From: Phytohabitans flavus | GTDB taxonomy: Bacteria > Actinomycetota > Actinomycetes > Mycobacteriales > Micromonosporaceae | Length of the DNA stretch: 64,000 nucleotides | Assembly: GCF_011764545.1 (NCBI RefSeq) | Contig: NZ_AP022870.1 | Location: forward strand, 2,588,001 to 2,652,000 | Direction of reading: 5' to 3' | In this document: piece after piece, positions 49,161 to 56,482 of the stretch | How the letters are laid out: every line of letters begins with the position of its first letter | Numbering within the stretch: the first letter of the stretch is position 1 | Translations under genes and position numbers: made by a program | Notes under the pieces: model-generated | Database searches by the model: none | Told to the model about the DNA's origin: nothing | The model's input: the letters and a program-made list of their open reading frames with translations, nothing else

Positions 49161-49838
49161 GTGACCCTCACCCGCGCGGACGTGTTGCGGCGGATCGACG
49201 CGGCGTTCCCGGCCGACCCGGTGGTCCTCACGCTCGGCGGCACCGCGCGCGAGATGATCGCCGTCGCCGGCCGCCGCCCCAACCACCTCGTCAACCTCGA
49301 CGCGATGGGCCAGACCGTCGGCGTCGCGCTCGGGCTGGCCCTGGGCCTGGCGGCGTCCGATCCGAGGAGCGAAGCGACGAGGCCGGACGGCGCCGGGAGC
49401 CAGGGCCAAGCCCGCGCGGAGCGCGGGCCAGAAGACGCAGCCCTCGGCCTGGGCGGTAGCCGGGGCGGCAAGGTCGTCGCGGTCGAGGGCGACGGGTCGC
49501 TGCTGATGGGGCTGAGCGTGCTCAGCACCGCGGGCCACCTCAAGCCGGACAACCTCGCCGTCCTGCTGCTGGACAACGGGGTGTACCTCGCCACCGGCGG
49601 CCAGCCCACCGCGTCCGCCGGCGTCGACCTCGTCGCCGTGGCGCTGGCCTGCGGCTGGGCGGGCGGTCGTGAGGTACGCACCGACGAGGAGCTGTCGAGC
49701 GCGCTCGACTGGGTCCGCGAGACGCCCGGCCCGCTGCTCGTGCGGGTGTACGTGAGCACCGCTCAGATCAAGACCGAGTACTTCCTCGAGGACCCGGCGA
49801 TCCTGGCGGAGGACTTCCGCAGGTGGCTGCGCGCGTAG
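49161..49838 (+). CDS. ComE-like thiamine diphosphate enzyme beta subunit with in-frame insertion
   Basis: About 225 aa, roughly 35-40 more than usual for the PP domain of sulfopyruvate/phosphonopyruvate decarboxylase. The thiamine diphosphate motif is VVAVEGDGSLLMGLSVLSTAGHLKPDNLAVLLLDNGVYLATGG (GDG through NN-like DN). Between ALGLALGL and GGKVVAVEGDG lies a low-complexity, charged stretch (DPRSEATRPDGAGSQGQARAE) encoded by a palindromic DNA insertion, described separately. It would form a surface loop just before the cofactor site. GTG 49161 begins 2 bp after the alpha-subunit stop. Confidence 0.88.
   Translation: MTLTRADVLRRIDAAFPADPVVLTLGGTAREMIAVAGRRPNHLVNLDAMGQTVGVALGLALGLAASDPRSEATRPDGAGSQGQARAERGPEDAALGLGGSRGGKVVAVEGDGSLLMGLSVLSTAGHLKPDNLAVLLLDNGVYLATGGQPTASAGVDLVAVALACGWAGGREVRTDEELSSALDWVRETPGPLLVRVYVSTAQIKTEYFLEDPAILAEDFRRWLRA
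49351..49450 (+). mobile_element. REP-like palindromic element inserted in frame in the ComE-like gene
   Basis: About 100 bp. The left part holds GTCCG...CGGAC complementary ends around CGAGGAGCGAAGCGACGAG (49354-49389). The right part holds the perfect hairpin GCCCGCGC-GGA-GCGCGGGC (about 49410-49428). The near-identical sequences GGCCTGGCGG (about 49344-49353) and GGCCTGGGCGG (49446-49456) flank it 102 bp apart, like a target duplication, and 102 is a multiple of three. No transposase is encoded. Confidence 0.6.
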
Positions 49839-49951
49839 CATGATCACGGAGCGGGCCGCGGTCCCAGGTGTCGCGGGCTTCCTGCCGGGAAAGAACGCTG
49901 AGCACCGCTCGACTTCGAGTGGACACCGTCCACAATGGAAGGAGGTGTGCG

Positions 49952-51412
49952 ATGAGCGTCGACGAGAGCGAGCTCCTCGCCTCCGTACCCGATGGGCTTT
50001 TTATCGGGGGTGAATGGCGGCCCGCCGCCGGCGGTGAGTGGGTCGACGTGGTCGACCCCGCGACCACGCGGTCCCTCGCCCGGGTGGCCGACGCCACCGC
50101 GGACGACGCGGTGGCCGCGCTCGACGCCGCCGCCGGCGCCCAGGCCGCGTGGGCCGGCACACCGCCCCGCCAGCGCGGCGAGGTCCTGCACCGCTGCTTC
50201 GAGCTGATGAACGAGCGGGTGGACGAGCTCGCGCTGCTCGTCACGATGGAGATGGGCAAGCCGCTGGCCGAGGCCGCGGCCGAGGTGAAGTACGCGGCCG
50301 AGTTCTTCCGGTGGTTCGCCGAGGAGGCGGTGCGGATCAGCGGCCGCTGGTCCGACGAGCCGAACGGCGCCGGCCGCCTGCTCACCATGAAGCAGCCGGT
50401 CGGGCCGTGCCTGCTGATCACCCCGTGGAACTTCCCGCTCGCGATGGGCGCCCGCAAGATCGGCCCCGCCGTCGCGGCCGGCTGCACGATGGTGGTCAAG
50501 CCCGCTCAGCTCACCCCGCTCTCCAACAACATGATGGTCAAGCTGCTGGCCGAGGCGGGCCTCCCGGCCGGCGTGGTCAACGTGATCACCGCCTCCTCGG
50601 CCAGCCGCGTGATCAAGCCGATCATCGGCGACCGCCGGCTGCGCAAGCTCTCCTTCACCGGCTCCACCGAGGTGGGCCAGATGCTCGTCGCGCAGTCCGC
50701 CGGCAACCTGCTGCGGCTCTCGATGGAGCTGGGCGGCAACGCGCCGTTCCTGGTCTTCGAGGACGCCGACCTGGAGCTCGCCGTCGAGCAGGCGGTCGTC
50801 GCCAAGATGCGGAACATGGGCGAGTCGTGCGTGGCGGCCAACCGCTTCTACGCGCACGAGTCGGTGGCCGAGGAGTTCGCCCAGCGGCTCGCGGCCGCGC
50901 TCGCCGGGCTGTCGGTCGGCCGAGGCACCGAGCCGGGCGTCAAGGTCGGCCCGCTCATCGACGACAAGCAGCGCGGCAAGGTGGTCGAGCTTGTCGACGA
51001 CGCGGTACGGCGCGGCGCCGACGTGCTCACCGGCGGCGGCGCGCCCGACCGCGAGGGGTACTTCTTCACCCCGACCGTGCTCACCGGCGTGCCGACCGAC
51101 GCCGACATGCACCGCGAGGAGATCTTCGGCCCGGTCGCGCCGATCTACACGTTTCGCACCGACGAGGAGGCACTGCGCCTGGCCAACGACACGGAGTACG
51201 GCCTGGTGGCGTACGCCTTCTCCCGCGACCTCAACCGCTCCCTCCGCATCGTCGAGGGGCTGGAGAGCGGCATGGTGGGCCTCAACAAGGGCCTGGTCTC
51301 CAACCCGGCCGCGCCGTTCGGCGGCGTCAAGTGGTCCGGGATGGGCCGCGAGGGCGGGCCGGAGGGCATCGAGGAGTACCTGAACACCAAGTACGCCGGC
51401 ATCGCGGTGTAA
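49952..51412 (+). CDS. NAD(P)-dependent aldehyde dehydrogenase (succinate-semialdehyde dehydrogenase-like)
   Basis: About 486 aa. The catalytic Cys293 (MGESCVAANRFY) and Glu259 (LSMELGGNAPF) are present, with cofactor-binding ITPWNFPLAMGARKIGPAVAAGCTMVVKPAQLTPLS and FTGSTEVGQ. The C-terminal NKGLVSNPAAPFGGVKWSGMGREGG is typical of GabD-type enzymes. ATG 49952 has a strong GGAGGT. It follows the ComDE-like genes, so it could oxidise the aldehyde made by decarboxylating a 2-oxo acid (inference); sulfoacetaldehyde, phosphonoacetaldehyde and succinate semialdehyde are all possible. Confidence 0.93.
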   Translation: MSVDESELLASVPDGLFIGGEWRPAAGGEWVDVVDPATTRSLARVADATADDAVAALDAAAGAQAAWAGTPPRQRGEVLHRCFELMNERVDELALLVTMEMGKPLAEAAAEVKYAAEFFRWFAEEAVRISGRWSDEPNGAGRLLTMKQPVGPCLLITPWNFPLAMGARKIGPAVAAGCTMVVKPAQLTPLSNNMMVKLLAEAGLPAGVVNVITASSASRVIKPIIGDRRLRKLSFTGSTEVGQMLVAQSAGNLLRLSMELGGNAPFLVFEDADLELAVEQAVVAKMRNMGESCVAANRFYAHESVAEEFAQRLAAALAGLSVGRGTEPGVKVGPLIDDKQRGKVVELVDDAVRRGADVLTGGGAPDREGYFFTPTVLTGVPTDADMHREEIFGPVAPIYTFRTDEEALRLANDTEYGLVAYAFSRDLNRSLRIVEGLESGMVGLNKGLVSNPAAPFGGVKWSGMGREGGPEGIEEYLNTKYAGIAV

Positions 51413-51486
51413 CCGGCGGGCCGTACCGGTTCGGATGCGGACTGCGCGTGCGACGCGAAGGCGGGCTGGGCACGGACCGTTGGTTC

Positions 51487-51861
51487 ATGAACAACTACCC
51501 GGTACGTGGGCACACGGGGGACCACCGGCTCACGCTCGACCTCGTGACCGACGTGCGCGCGGTGCTGGTCGAGCACGGCTATCCCGAGCTGACCTACGAC
51601 GACCTCAACCTGCTGCGGGCGATGCTGGCCCGGTTCATCTACGCGCCGTACACCGCCGCCGGCGCCCGGTCCGGCGGCGGTGTCCAGGAGGGGGAGGCGA
51701 CGTCAGGCGACGGTGCAGGCGACCCCGTTGAGGGTGAACGAGGCGGGCCGTCCGGTGTTGCCCGTGTGGGTGGCCTGGAAGCCGATACCCGTCGACGCGT
51801 TCGGCGCCAGCGTGCCGTTGTACGAGGCGTTGCGGGCGGTCACCGCCCCACTGTTCGGTGA
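51487..51861 (+). CDS. Small hypothetical protein, 3' end doubtful
   Basis: The first 60 residues look like a real protein (MNNYPVRGHTGDHRLTLDLVTDVRAVLVEHGYPELTYDDLNLLRAMLARFIYAPY). The remainder becomes Gly/Arg-rich and runs 159 bp antisense into the 3' end of the CE1-CBM2 gene, which is not credible. The true stop was probably lost, or a base is missing near 51670; in one other frame a stop occurs around 51730. ATG 51487 has no clear ribosome binding site. The function is unknown; it is downstream of the aldehyde dehydrogenase. Confidence 0.45.
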   Translation: MNNYPVRGHTGDHRLTLDLVTDVRAVLVEHGYPELTYDDLNLLRAMLARFIYAPYTAAGARSGGGVQEGEATSGDGAGDPVEGERGGPSGVARVGGLEADTRRRVRRQRAVVRGVAGGHRPTVR

Positions 51862-53031
51862 GTACGACGCGTTCCAGCCGGACGTGATGGTCTGTCCACC
51901 CGGGAGGGTGAAGGCCAGCGCCCAGCCGTTGACCGTGGTGCTGCTCGTGTTCGTGATGGTGATGGACGAGGTCAGGCCGGTGTTCCACGCGTTGACCGTG
52001 TAGCCGACCCGGCATGCCCCACCGGTGGGCGGCGGCGTCGTCGTGGGCGGCACGCTGGTCGGCGGGGTCGAGGTCGGCGGCCCTGAGGTCGGCGGCGTCG
52101 AGGTGGGCGGCGTGCTGGTGTTGAGGCCGAAGAAGCGGATCGCCTCAGCCGCGTTCACCGGGAGGTTGTGCGGTACGCCCTGCATGCTGATCGCCTCGAC
52201 CGGCGCCTGGCCGCCGCTGCTCCCGTACCGCGTCCGGGTCTGCCCCGAAGCCGGCGTGTCGGTGGAGGTCGGCGTCTGGCTCAAGCCGTGCAGGTTGGTC
52301 CACTGCTTGATCTCTTCGTTGAAGTTGGGGTAGCGCAGCGTCTCGTCGTTCGTGCCGTGCCACAGCTGCATCCTCGGCCGCGCGCCGGTGTACCCGGGGT
52401 ACGCGTTGCGGACCAGGTCGCCCCACTGCTGCGCGGTACGGGTGATCTGGCCGTTGGCGCACTGGCTGTTCCAGGTGGAGCCGTCGGTGGTGGCGAAGCA
52501 GCCGAACGGCACGCCGGCAAACGCGGCCCCGGCCTTGAACACGTCCGGGTAGAGGCCGAGCAGCACGTTCGTCATCATCGCGCCGGACGAGACGCCGGTG
52601 GCGAAGATGCGGTTGGGGTCGGCGTTGTACCGCTGCTGCACGTAGCTGACCATCGACCGGATCGAGACCGGGTCGCTGCCGCCGTCGCGGCGCAGGGCCT
52701 GCGGCGAGTACACGTCGAAGCACTGGCCGCTGCGGGTGGCCGACGGGTAGATGACGATGAAGCCGTACTGGTCGGCCTGCTGCGCGAACTGGGTGCCGGA
52801 GTAGAACGCCGGCCCGGTGCCGGTGCAGTAGTGCACGGCTACCAGGATGCCGGGACGGGCCTGCACCCGGTCCGGCACGTACAGGTGCATGCGCAGGTTG
52901 CTCGGGTTGGTGCCGAAGCCGGTCACCTCGGTGAGCGTCGCGGCGGACGCGGGCTGCGCGAGCGTGAGGGTGGCGGCGATGAGCGCGGTCGCGAGGCCCG
53001 CGGCGCCGATCGCGATGCTTCTGAGTCTCAT
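51703..53031 (-). CDS. Secreted CE1/PHB-depolymerase family esterase with C-terminal CBM2
   Basis: About 442 aa. The signal peptide (residues 1-30, ending QPASAAT) is followed by an alpha/beta hydrolase of the PHB-depolymerase/acetylxylan-feruloyl esterase type: Ser in GVSSGAMMTN, Asp in LWHGTNDETLRY and His in QGVPHNLPV. A Pro/Thr linker with five PPTS repeats leads to a family 2 carbohydrate-binding module (CRVGYTVNAWNTGLTSSITITNTSSTTVNGWALAFTLPGGQTITSGWNA), which targets cellulose or xylan. GGGAGG precedes ATG 53031. A LacI gene is divergent and probably controls it. Confidence 0.94.
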   Translation of the reverse strand: MRLRSIAIGAAGLATALIAATLTLAQPASAATLTEVTGFGTNPSNLRMHLYVPDRVQARPGILVAVHYCTGTGPAFYSGTQFAQQADQYGFIVIYPSATRSGQCFDVYSPQALRRDGGSDPVSIRSMVSYVQQRYNADPNRIFATGVSSGAMMTNVLLGLYPDVFKAGAAFAGVPFGCFATTDGSTWNSQCANGQITRTAQQWGDLVRNAYPGYTGARPRMQLWHGTNDETLRYPNFNEEIKQWTNLHGLSQTPTSTDTPASGQTRTRYGSSGGQAPVEAISMQGVPHNLPVNAAEAIRFFGLNTSTPPTSTPPTSGPPTSTPPTSVPPTTTPPPTGGACRVGYTVNAWNTGLTSSITITNTSSTTVNGWALAFTLPGGQTITSGWNASYSPNSGAVTARNASYNGTLAPNASTGIGFQATHTGNTGRPASFTLNGVACTVA

Positions 53032-53246
53032 TGCGGGGTGGTCCTCCCGAACCGTTGGGTGCCCTGGGCGCTGAAACATTCCGTAGTATGTACCGGAACA
53101 CATCAAGACGCAAACGTTCGTCTATATACTCTGCTCAGGGTGCGGCTTCCGGCCGCCGACGGGACTCGGGACGGAGCGGAGGAGAGCGACGATTTCGGAG
53201 AGTTCCGGAAAGACGGTCGCAAGGCCCGCAACGTAGAATGCCGGGC

Positions 53247-54302
53247 GTGACCGGGATGGGAGCCCCCGCATCCCTCGGCGACGGCCGTCGCCGAGGCAAG
53301 GTCACCGTGGCCACCATCGCCCGGCTCGCCGGCGTCTCCGCGCCCACCGTGTCCCGCGTGCTCAACGGCCAGGCCGGCGTCGCGCTCAGCACCCGGCGCC
53401 GGGTCGAGGCGGTGCTGCACGAGCACGGCTACCAGCGCGGCGACGCGGCCACCCCGGCGCCGCTGGTCGAGCTTGTCTTCCACGCGCTGGACAGCCTGTG
53501 GGCCCTCGAGATCATCCAGGGCGTGGAGGAGGTCGCCCGCGACCAGAAGCTCGGCGTCGTGCTCACCACCATGCAGGGCCGGCTCACCCCCGGCGCCGGC
53601 TGGACCGAGCAGGTGCTCTCCCGCCGGCCGATGGGCGTGATCGCGGTGCTCTCCGACCTCACCGCACACCAGCAGGCGCAGCTCGCCACGGGTTCGATCC
53701 CGCTCGTCACGCTCGACCCGACCGGCGAGCCGCTGCACGGCACGCCCTCGGTCGGCGCGGCCAACTACAGCGGCGCGCTCGTCGCCACCCGCCACCTGCT
53801 GGAGCTGGGCCACCGCCGGATCGGCATGCTCTGCGGCAACCTCAAGTGGCCCTTCTGCCGGGCCCGGCTCGACGGCTTCCGCGCCGCGATGGACCAGGCC
53901 GGCGTGCCGGTCGACCCCGACCTGGTCCGGGTCGGCCCGCTCTACGTCGAGAGCGCGGCCCGGGAGACCACCGCGCTACTGCGCCTGCCCGAGCCGCCGA
54001 CCGCGCTCTTCGCCACCAACGACCTACAGGCGCACGGCGTCTACGAGGCGGCCCGCCTGGCCGGCCTGCGGATCCCGGACGACATCAGCGTGGTCGGCTT
54101 CGACGACCTGCCCTTCACCCGGTGGGCCGGCCCGCCGATGACCACGGTGCGGCAGCCGCTGCGGCGCATGGGCAGCACCGCCGCCGCCATGCTCGTGGCG
54201 CTCGCCTCAGGGCAGACGCCGCGTGAGCACCGGGTCGAGCTGACGACCGACCTCGTGGTCCGCGAGAGCACGGCGCCACCGCGCACAATCAGAGAGATTT
54301 GA
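53247..54302 (+). CDS. LacI-family transcriptional regulator divergent from the CBM2 esterase
   Basis: About 351 aa. An N-terminal extension of about 20 residues precedes the HTH VTVATIARLAGVSAPTVSRVLNGQAGVALSTRRRVEAVL. The effector domain ends with ALFATNDLQAHGVYEAARLAGLRIPDDISVVGFDDLPFTRWAGPPMTTVRQP. TAGAAT at 53234-53239 lies exactly 7 nt before GTG 53247, so the mRNA is probably leaderless and this start is preferred over ATG 53238. AACGTT-centred symmetry around 53107-53122 is a candidate operator between the two genes. The stop codon lies at the edge of repeat copy 6. Confidence 0.92.
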   Translation: MTGMGAPASLGDGRRRGKVTVATIARLAGVSAPTVSRVLNGQAGVALSTRRRVEAVLHEHGYQRGDAATPAPLVELVFHALDSLWALEIIQGVEEVARDQKLGVVLTTMQGRLTPGAGWTEQVLSRRPMGVIAVLSDLTAHQQAQLATGSIPLVTLDPTGEPLHGTPSVGAANYSGALVATRHLLELGHRRIGMLCGNLKWPFCRARLDGFRAAMDQAGVPVDPDLVRVGPLYVESAARETTALLRLPEPPTALFATNDLQAHGVYEAARLAGLRIPDDISVVGFDDLPFTRWAGPPMTTVRQPLRRMGSTAAAMLVALASGQTPREHRVELTTDLVVRESTAPPRTIREI

Positions 54303-54453
54303 GCTGCCGCGATGTCCGCGGTGGTCCGGACCGCTGCTCCCGCGGCCTCACCCTCCGTCGCTTCCGCGGCTTCACCCTTCGCTGCTTCCGCAGCTTGACC
54401 CCTTCGTTGCTTCCGCGGCTTCACCCTCTGCTGCTCCCGCAGCTTGACCCTTC
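54296..54453 (+). repeat. Dispersed intergenic repeat, copy 6, expanded into a short tandem array
   Basis: The core at 54303-54359 begins one base after the LacI stop codon, and GATTTGA of the repeat supplies that stop. From 54333 the right half of the core recurs as about five degenerate units of 21-25 bp (GCTGCTCCCGCGGCCTCACC-like; starts near 54333, 54360, 54381, 54406 and 54430). Confidence 0.85.
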
Positions 54454-54470
54454 GCGTAAGTTCAGCGTCC

Positions 54471-54824
54471 ATGCCCCTGCTCTTCTCGTACGGCACTCTC
54501 CGGGACCCCGAGGTCCAGCGGGCCAGCTTCGGCCGTGAGCTCTCCGGGCGGGAGGACCACCTCGTCGGGTACCGGCTGGAGCTGCTCGAGATCACCGACG
54601 AGCACGTGCTCGACCTCAGCGGCCTCGCCCAGCACCCGATCGTGGTGGCGACCGGCGACGCGCGGGACACCGTGCCGGGCGTGGTGTTCGAGGTGACCGA
54701 CGAGGAGCTGGCCGCCGCCGACGAGTACGAAGTGGACGACTACGAGCGGGTGCTCGCCACGCTCGGCTCGGGTGCGCGGGCGTGGGTGTACGTGAGCGGT
54801 CAGGTGGCGGCGAGCCCCTCGTAG
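54471..54824 (+). CDS. Gamma-glutamylcyclotransferase-like (AIG2) protein
   Basis: About 117 aa, a single BtrG/AIG2-like domain. The substrate loop is LFSYGTLRDPEVQ (YGTLR) and the catalytic Glu is in the VPGVVFEVTDEELAAADEYEVDDYERV region. Family members form 5-oxoproline from gamma-glutamyl amines or act as small cytoplasmic cyclotransferases. The specific substrate is unknown. ATG 54471 has no Shine-Dalgarno; a TAAGTT box lies 8 nt upstream. Its 3' end overlaps the convergent SRPBCC gene by 25 bp. Confidence 0.88.
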   Translation: MPLLFSYGTLRDPEVQRASFGRELSGREDHLVGYRLELLEITDEHVLDLSGLAQHPIVVATGDARDTVPGVVFEVTDEELAAADEYEVDDYERVLATLGSGARAWVYVSGQVAASPS

Positions 54825-55297
54825 TACGGCTTCTGCGCGGGGTAGTAGTCCTCGAACCGCACCGGCGCCGCGCCCTCGCGCGAGCCGACGAGCAGGTCCA
54901 GGTAGTACTCCCAGCCGGGCCCGACGTCGCCCACGCCCTCGGTGCTTTCCAGGTGGTGGACGAAGCGCAGCTCCGTGCCGCCGTCCACGTCGGACAGCCG
55001 CAGCTCGGTACGCCAGGTGCCGGACTCGTCCACAGAGGACAGGTCCAGCAGCCGGGGCGGCTCGCAGGACTCGATGCGGATGTCCATCCAGGGCGCCCCG
55101 TCCTCGAAGGCCAGCTGCACCTTGACCGAGCGCCCGGGCGCGGCCTGGCCCTCCCACGGCCCGAACCACCGGGCCGTGCGCTCCGGCTCGGTGAGGCTCG
55201 CCCAGACGTCCTCGGCGGGCGCCCGGAACATGCGGGTCAGGACCAGGTCGACTCCGGTGTCGGTACGGAACAACCGCCCGGTGGGTACGGGACTCAT
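54800..55297 (-). CDS. SRPBCC/AHSA1-family protein
   Basis: About 165 aa, one START/Bet v1-like ligand-binding domain (VDLVLTRMFRAPAEDVWASLTEPERTARWFGPWEGQAAPGRSVKVQLAFEDGAPWMDI, then WEYYLDLLVGSREGAAPVRFEDYYP). It is translationally coupled to an ArsR-family gene (ATGA, 55294-55297). This pairing is common in actinomycetes, with the SRPBCC protein probably binding a hydrophobic ligand. No enzyme activity is predicted. Confidence 0.92.
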   Translation of the reverse strand: MSPVPTGRLFRTDTGVDLVLTRMFRAPAEDVWASLTEPERTARWFGPWEGQAAPGRSVKVQLAFEDGAPWMDIRIESCEPPRLLDLSSVDESGTWRTELRLSDVDGGTELRFVHHLESTEGVGDVGPGWEYYLDLLVGSREGAAPVRFEDYYPAQKPYYEGLAAT

Positions 55298-55776
55298 GCG
55301 CTTCGTTCCTCTCTCTCATTGGTAGCGGGCCTGCGGCCTTCGGCAGCGGCGGGCTCGATGGGCTTGGTCTGCTGGCGGTGCTCGCGGCGTGTCGCGGTGG
55401 CGGGTTCGCCGGGCTTGGCTTGCTGGCGGTGCTCGCGGCGGGTGCGGTACACCTCGGTCTCCAGCGCGTCGAAGCGGCCCTCCCAGGTGGCGGCCGGGTC
55501 TTCGTGGTGGACGAAGGGGCTCAGCCACTGCGCCAGCCGGGCGAGCGGCGCCGGGTCGAGGCGGTAGAAGCGCTGCCGGCCGGTGAGGTCGTCGTGGACC
55601 AGCCCGCTCTCCCGGAGCACGCGCAGGTGGCGGCTCACCGCCGGCCGGCTGATCGCGAACCGGTCGGCGATCTGCCCGGCCGACATCCGGCGCTCGCGGA
55701 GCATCGCCAGGATCTCCCGCCGCACCGGGTCGGCGATCGCGCCAGCCACCTCGTCCACACCGGAAGCGTAACCCAT
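55294..55776 (-). CDS. ArsR-family transcriptional regulator
   Basis: About 160 aa. The winged helix is complete: VAGAIADPVRREILAMLRERRMSAGQIADRFAISRPAVSRHLRVLRESGLVHDDLTGRQRFYRLDPAPLARL. No metal-binding Cys pair is visible, so it is not an arsenic sensor. The C-terminal 45 residues contain a duplicated segment (TRREHRQQAKP and TRREHRQQTKP) that is not part of the fold. ATG 55776 lies inside a perfect palindrome, so autorepression is likely; GTG 55758 is an in-frame alternative. It is co-transcribed with the SRPBCC gene. Confidence 0.92.
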   Translation of the reverse strand: MGYASGVDEVAGAIADPVRREILAMLRERRMSAGQIADRFAISRPAVSRHLRVLRESGLVHDDLTGRQRFYRLDPAPLARLAQWLSPFVHHEDPAATWEGRFDALETEVYRTRREHRQQAKPGEPATATRREHRQQTKPIEPAAAEGRRPATNEREERSA

Positions 55777-55785
55777 CGGTTACGC
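55766..55785. promoter_or_regulatory. Palindromic operator at the ArsR start codon
   Basis: GCGTAACC-CATC-GGTTACGC has perfect 8-bp arms and covers the start codon of the ArsR gene. A dimeric ArsR protein bound here would block its own transcription. Confidence 0.7.
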
Positions 55786-55918
55786 GTTCGGCTACCGGCG
55801 GATACTGGCCGGTTTGGCGATCGCGGCTGTCATGCCGCGCTCGGCGCGCAACGTAGGAGACGCCGTAGACGTCTGATAAGACAGACCGGCACGCTGGCAA
55901 CGGGGAAGGAGTGCCAGG

Positions 55919-56443
55919 ATGATGGCCCAGGTACGCGCGTTCGTGATCGTCGGTGTCCTGGTCGTCGGGGCGGCGGCGGGGATCGCCGTCGTGCTCGGCA
56001 AGGACAGCCAGCGCGACGCCGTGGTCGCCGGCTGCCCGTCGGAGTGGCCGCGCGCGGACATGACGTTGCCCGCGGTCCGCGACATCACCCTCGCGGTCTT
56101 CAACGGCACCCGGGCCGCGGGCACGGCCGCCACGGTCGCCGCGGAGTTCAGCAACCGCGGCTTCCAGGTGCGGCCGACGCGCAAGGCGCCGAAGCCGGAG
56201 CGGGTGGCCGAAGTCGCCGTGCTCCGCCACGGGCCGGACGCGGTCGGCGCGGCCCACGTGGTGGACGCCTACTTCCTCGGCAAGGCCACAAGGGAGTACC
56301 AGCCCGACCGGCGCGGCACCCAGATCGACGTGGTCATCGGCGAGAAGTTCCAGGCGCTGGCCCAGCCCACCGACGTGAACATCGCCCTCGCCGACATGGG
56401 CCACCCGAAGGTGCCGCCCCAGACCTGCGTGCGCGAGGTGTGA
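55919..56443 (+). CDS. Membrane-anchored LytR C-terminal domain protein
   Basis: About 174 aa. One N-terminal membrane helix (VRAFVIVGVLVVGAAAGIAVVLG) anchors an extracellular LytR_C domain (ITLAVFNGTRAAGTAATVAAEFSNRGFQVRPTRKAP, then VLRHGPDAVGAAHVVDAYFLG), the accessory module of LytR-CpsA-Psr cell-wall proteins, here free-standing. It may help bind cell-wall polymer or modulate LCP enzymes. GAAGGAG is well placed before ATG 55919. A terminator follows 2 bp after the stop. Confidence 0.88.
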   Translation: MMAQVRAFVIVGVLVVGAAAGIAVVLGKDSQRDAVVAGCPSEWPRADMTLPAVRDITLAVFNGTRAAGTAATVAAEFSNRGFQVRPTRKAPKPERVAEVAVLRHGPDAVGAAHVVDAYFLGKATREYQPDRRGTQIDVVIGEKFQALAQPTDVNIALADMGHPKVPPQTCVREV

Positions 56444-56445
56444 CG

Positions 56446-56476
56446 ACGGTGCCCGCCCGGGATGGGCGGGCACCGT
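56446..56476. terminator. Hairpin terminator between the LytR_C gene and the amylase gene
   Basis: A perfect 13-bp stem (56446-56458 with 56464-56476) with a 5-nt loop lies between the convergent stops and probably works in both directions. Confidence 0.82.
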
Positions 56477-56482
56477 CTCGGG

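Noticed and set aside
5871..54453. The dispersed repeats as a CRISPR array
   Set aside because: Copies are many kilobases apart, lie on both strands and lack spacers; no cas gene is present.
54444..54462. TTGACC and TAAGTT as a -35/-10 promoter pair before the cyclotransferase-like gene
   Set aside because: The spacing is only 7 bp, and TTGACC belongs to the tandem repeat units.
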